Of a DNA stretch of 32,497 bases, positions 32,482 through 32,497 are shown in pieces. The notes under the pieces were generated by a model that did not search any database, had not been told where the DNA came from, and saw nothing but the letters and a program-made list of their open reading frames with translations. A program made the translations under genes and the position numbers. The stretch covers positions 1-32,497 of the forward strand of contig JAIDPA010000263.1 of the NCBI GenBank assembly GCA_029062985.1. Direction: 5' to 3'. Position 1 is the first letter of the stretch; the number at the start of each line of letters is the position of its first letter. The DNA is from Muribaculaceae bacterium (GTDB taxonomy: Bacteria > Bacteroidota > Bacteroidia > Bacteroidales > Muribaculaceae).

Positions 32482-32497
32482 AGGTGAGTGAAAAGCC

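Overview
The window looks like a chromosomal segment of a gut Bacteroidota, order Bacteroidales, possibly Muribaculaceae (inferred). Support comes from repeated matches to the Bacteroidales promoter (TTTG, 19-21 bp, TAnnTTTG), few Shine-Dalgarno sites, and families typical of the order: a DUF6377 regulator, a TonB-dependent receptor, a secreted GH36 alpha-galactosidase, AAA-ATPase/PD-(D/E)XK proteins, DUF6717 proteins and a fimbrillin-like relic.

Region 1 (1-5234) is markedly AT-richer than the rest and holds the most unusual content. A 26-codon Cys-rich ORF (43-123) is followed by a 42-bp perfect palindrome and then four tightly packed genes: two radical SAM proteins with SPASM-type C-terminal cysteines, a shorter radical SAM protein between them, and a large fusion protein. 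The fusion joins an N-terminal region of unknown function, an SGNH-hydrolase-like domain with Cys in place of the catalytic Ser, and a citrate-lyase-ligase-like nucleotidyltransferase. I read this as a candidate uncharacterised peptide-modification (RiPP-like) cluster: precursor, three radical SAM enzymes and an acyl-activating fusion. It has no transporter or protease in view.

Region 2 (5270-9276) carries small accessory genes: a possible HNH-type nuclease, an AAA-ATPase/PD-(D/E)XK protein, a two-gene operon that may be a toxin/partner pair, and a short-chain dehydrogenase very like E. coli-type 7-alpha-hydroxysteroid dehydrogenase.

Region 3 (9500-13353) has a TPR/OmpA-like lipoprotein with a clear terminator, a tRNA-Lys(CTT) with promoter and terminator, a 19-bp near-copy of part of that tRNA, an AlbA_2 protein lacking its central domains, and a DUF6717 gene.

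Region 4 (13378-19742) is a carbohydrate-uptake locus: a membrane DUF6377 regulator divergent from a TonB-dependent receptor and alpha-galactosidase. The receptor has one in-frame TGA where a Trp codon is expected, so uptake may be lost.

Region 5 (19743-29008) mixes intact genes (two alpha/beta hydrolases, a sugar O-acetyltransferase, a second DUF6717 gene, an unknown protein, an AAA/DUF4143 ATPase) with many gene relics: the tail of a DUF6717 gene, TolC and MFS efflux fragments, the start of an AMP-binding enzyme, the tail of a fimbrillin-like protein and a winged-helix tail. The 1-kb gap at 26366-27408 is full of repeats, including four evenly spaced copies of a CTAAAACCGT motif.

Region 6 (29083-32497) is a two-gene operon of an LTA-synthase-type membrane transferase and an MFS transporter, ending in a heptanucleotide tandem array. 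A related heptamer array occurs at 5855-5889.
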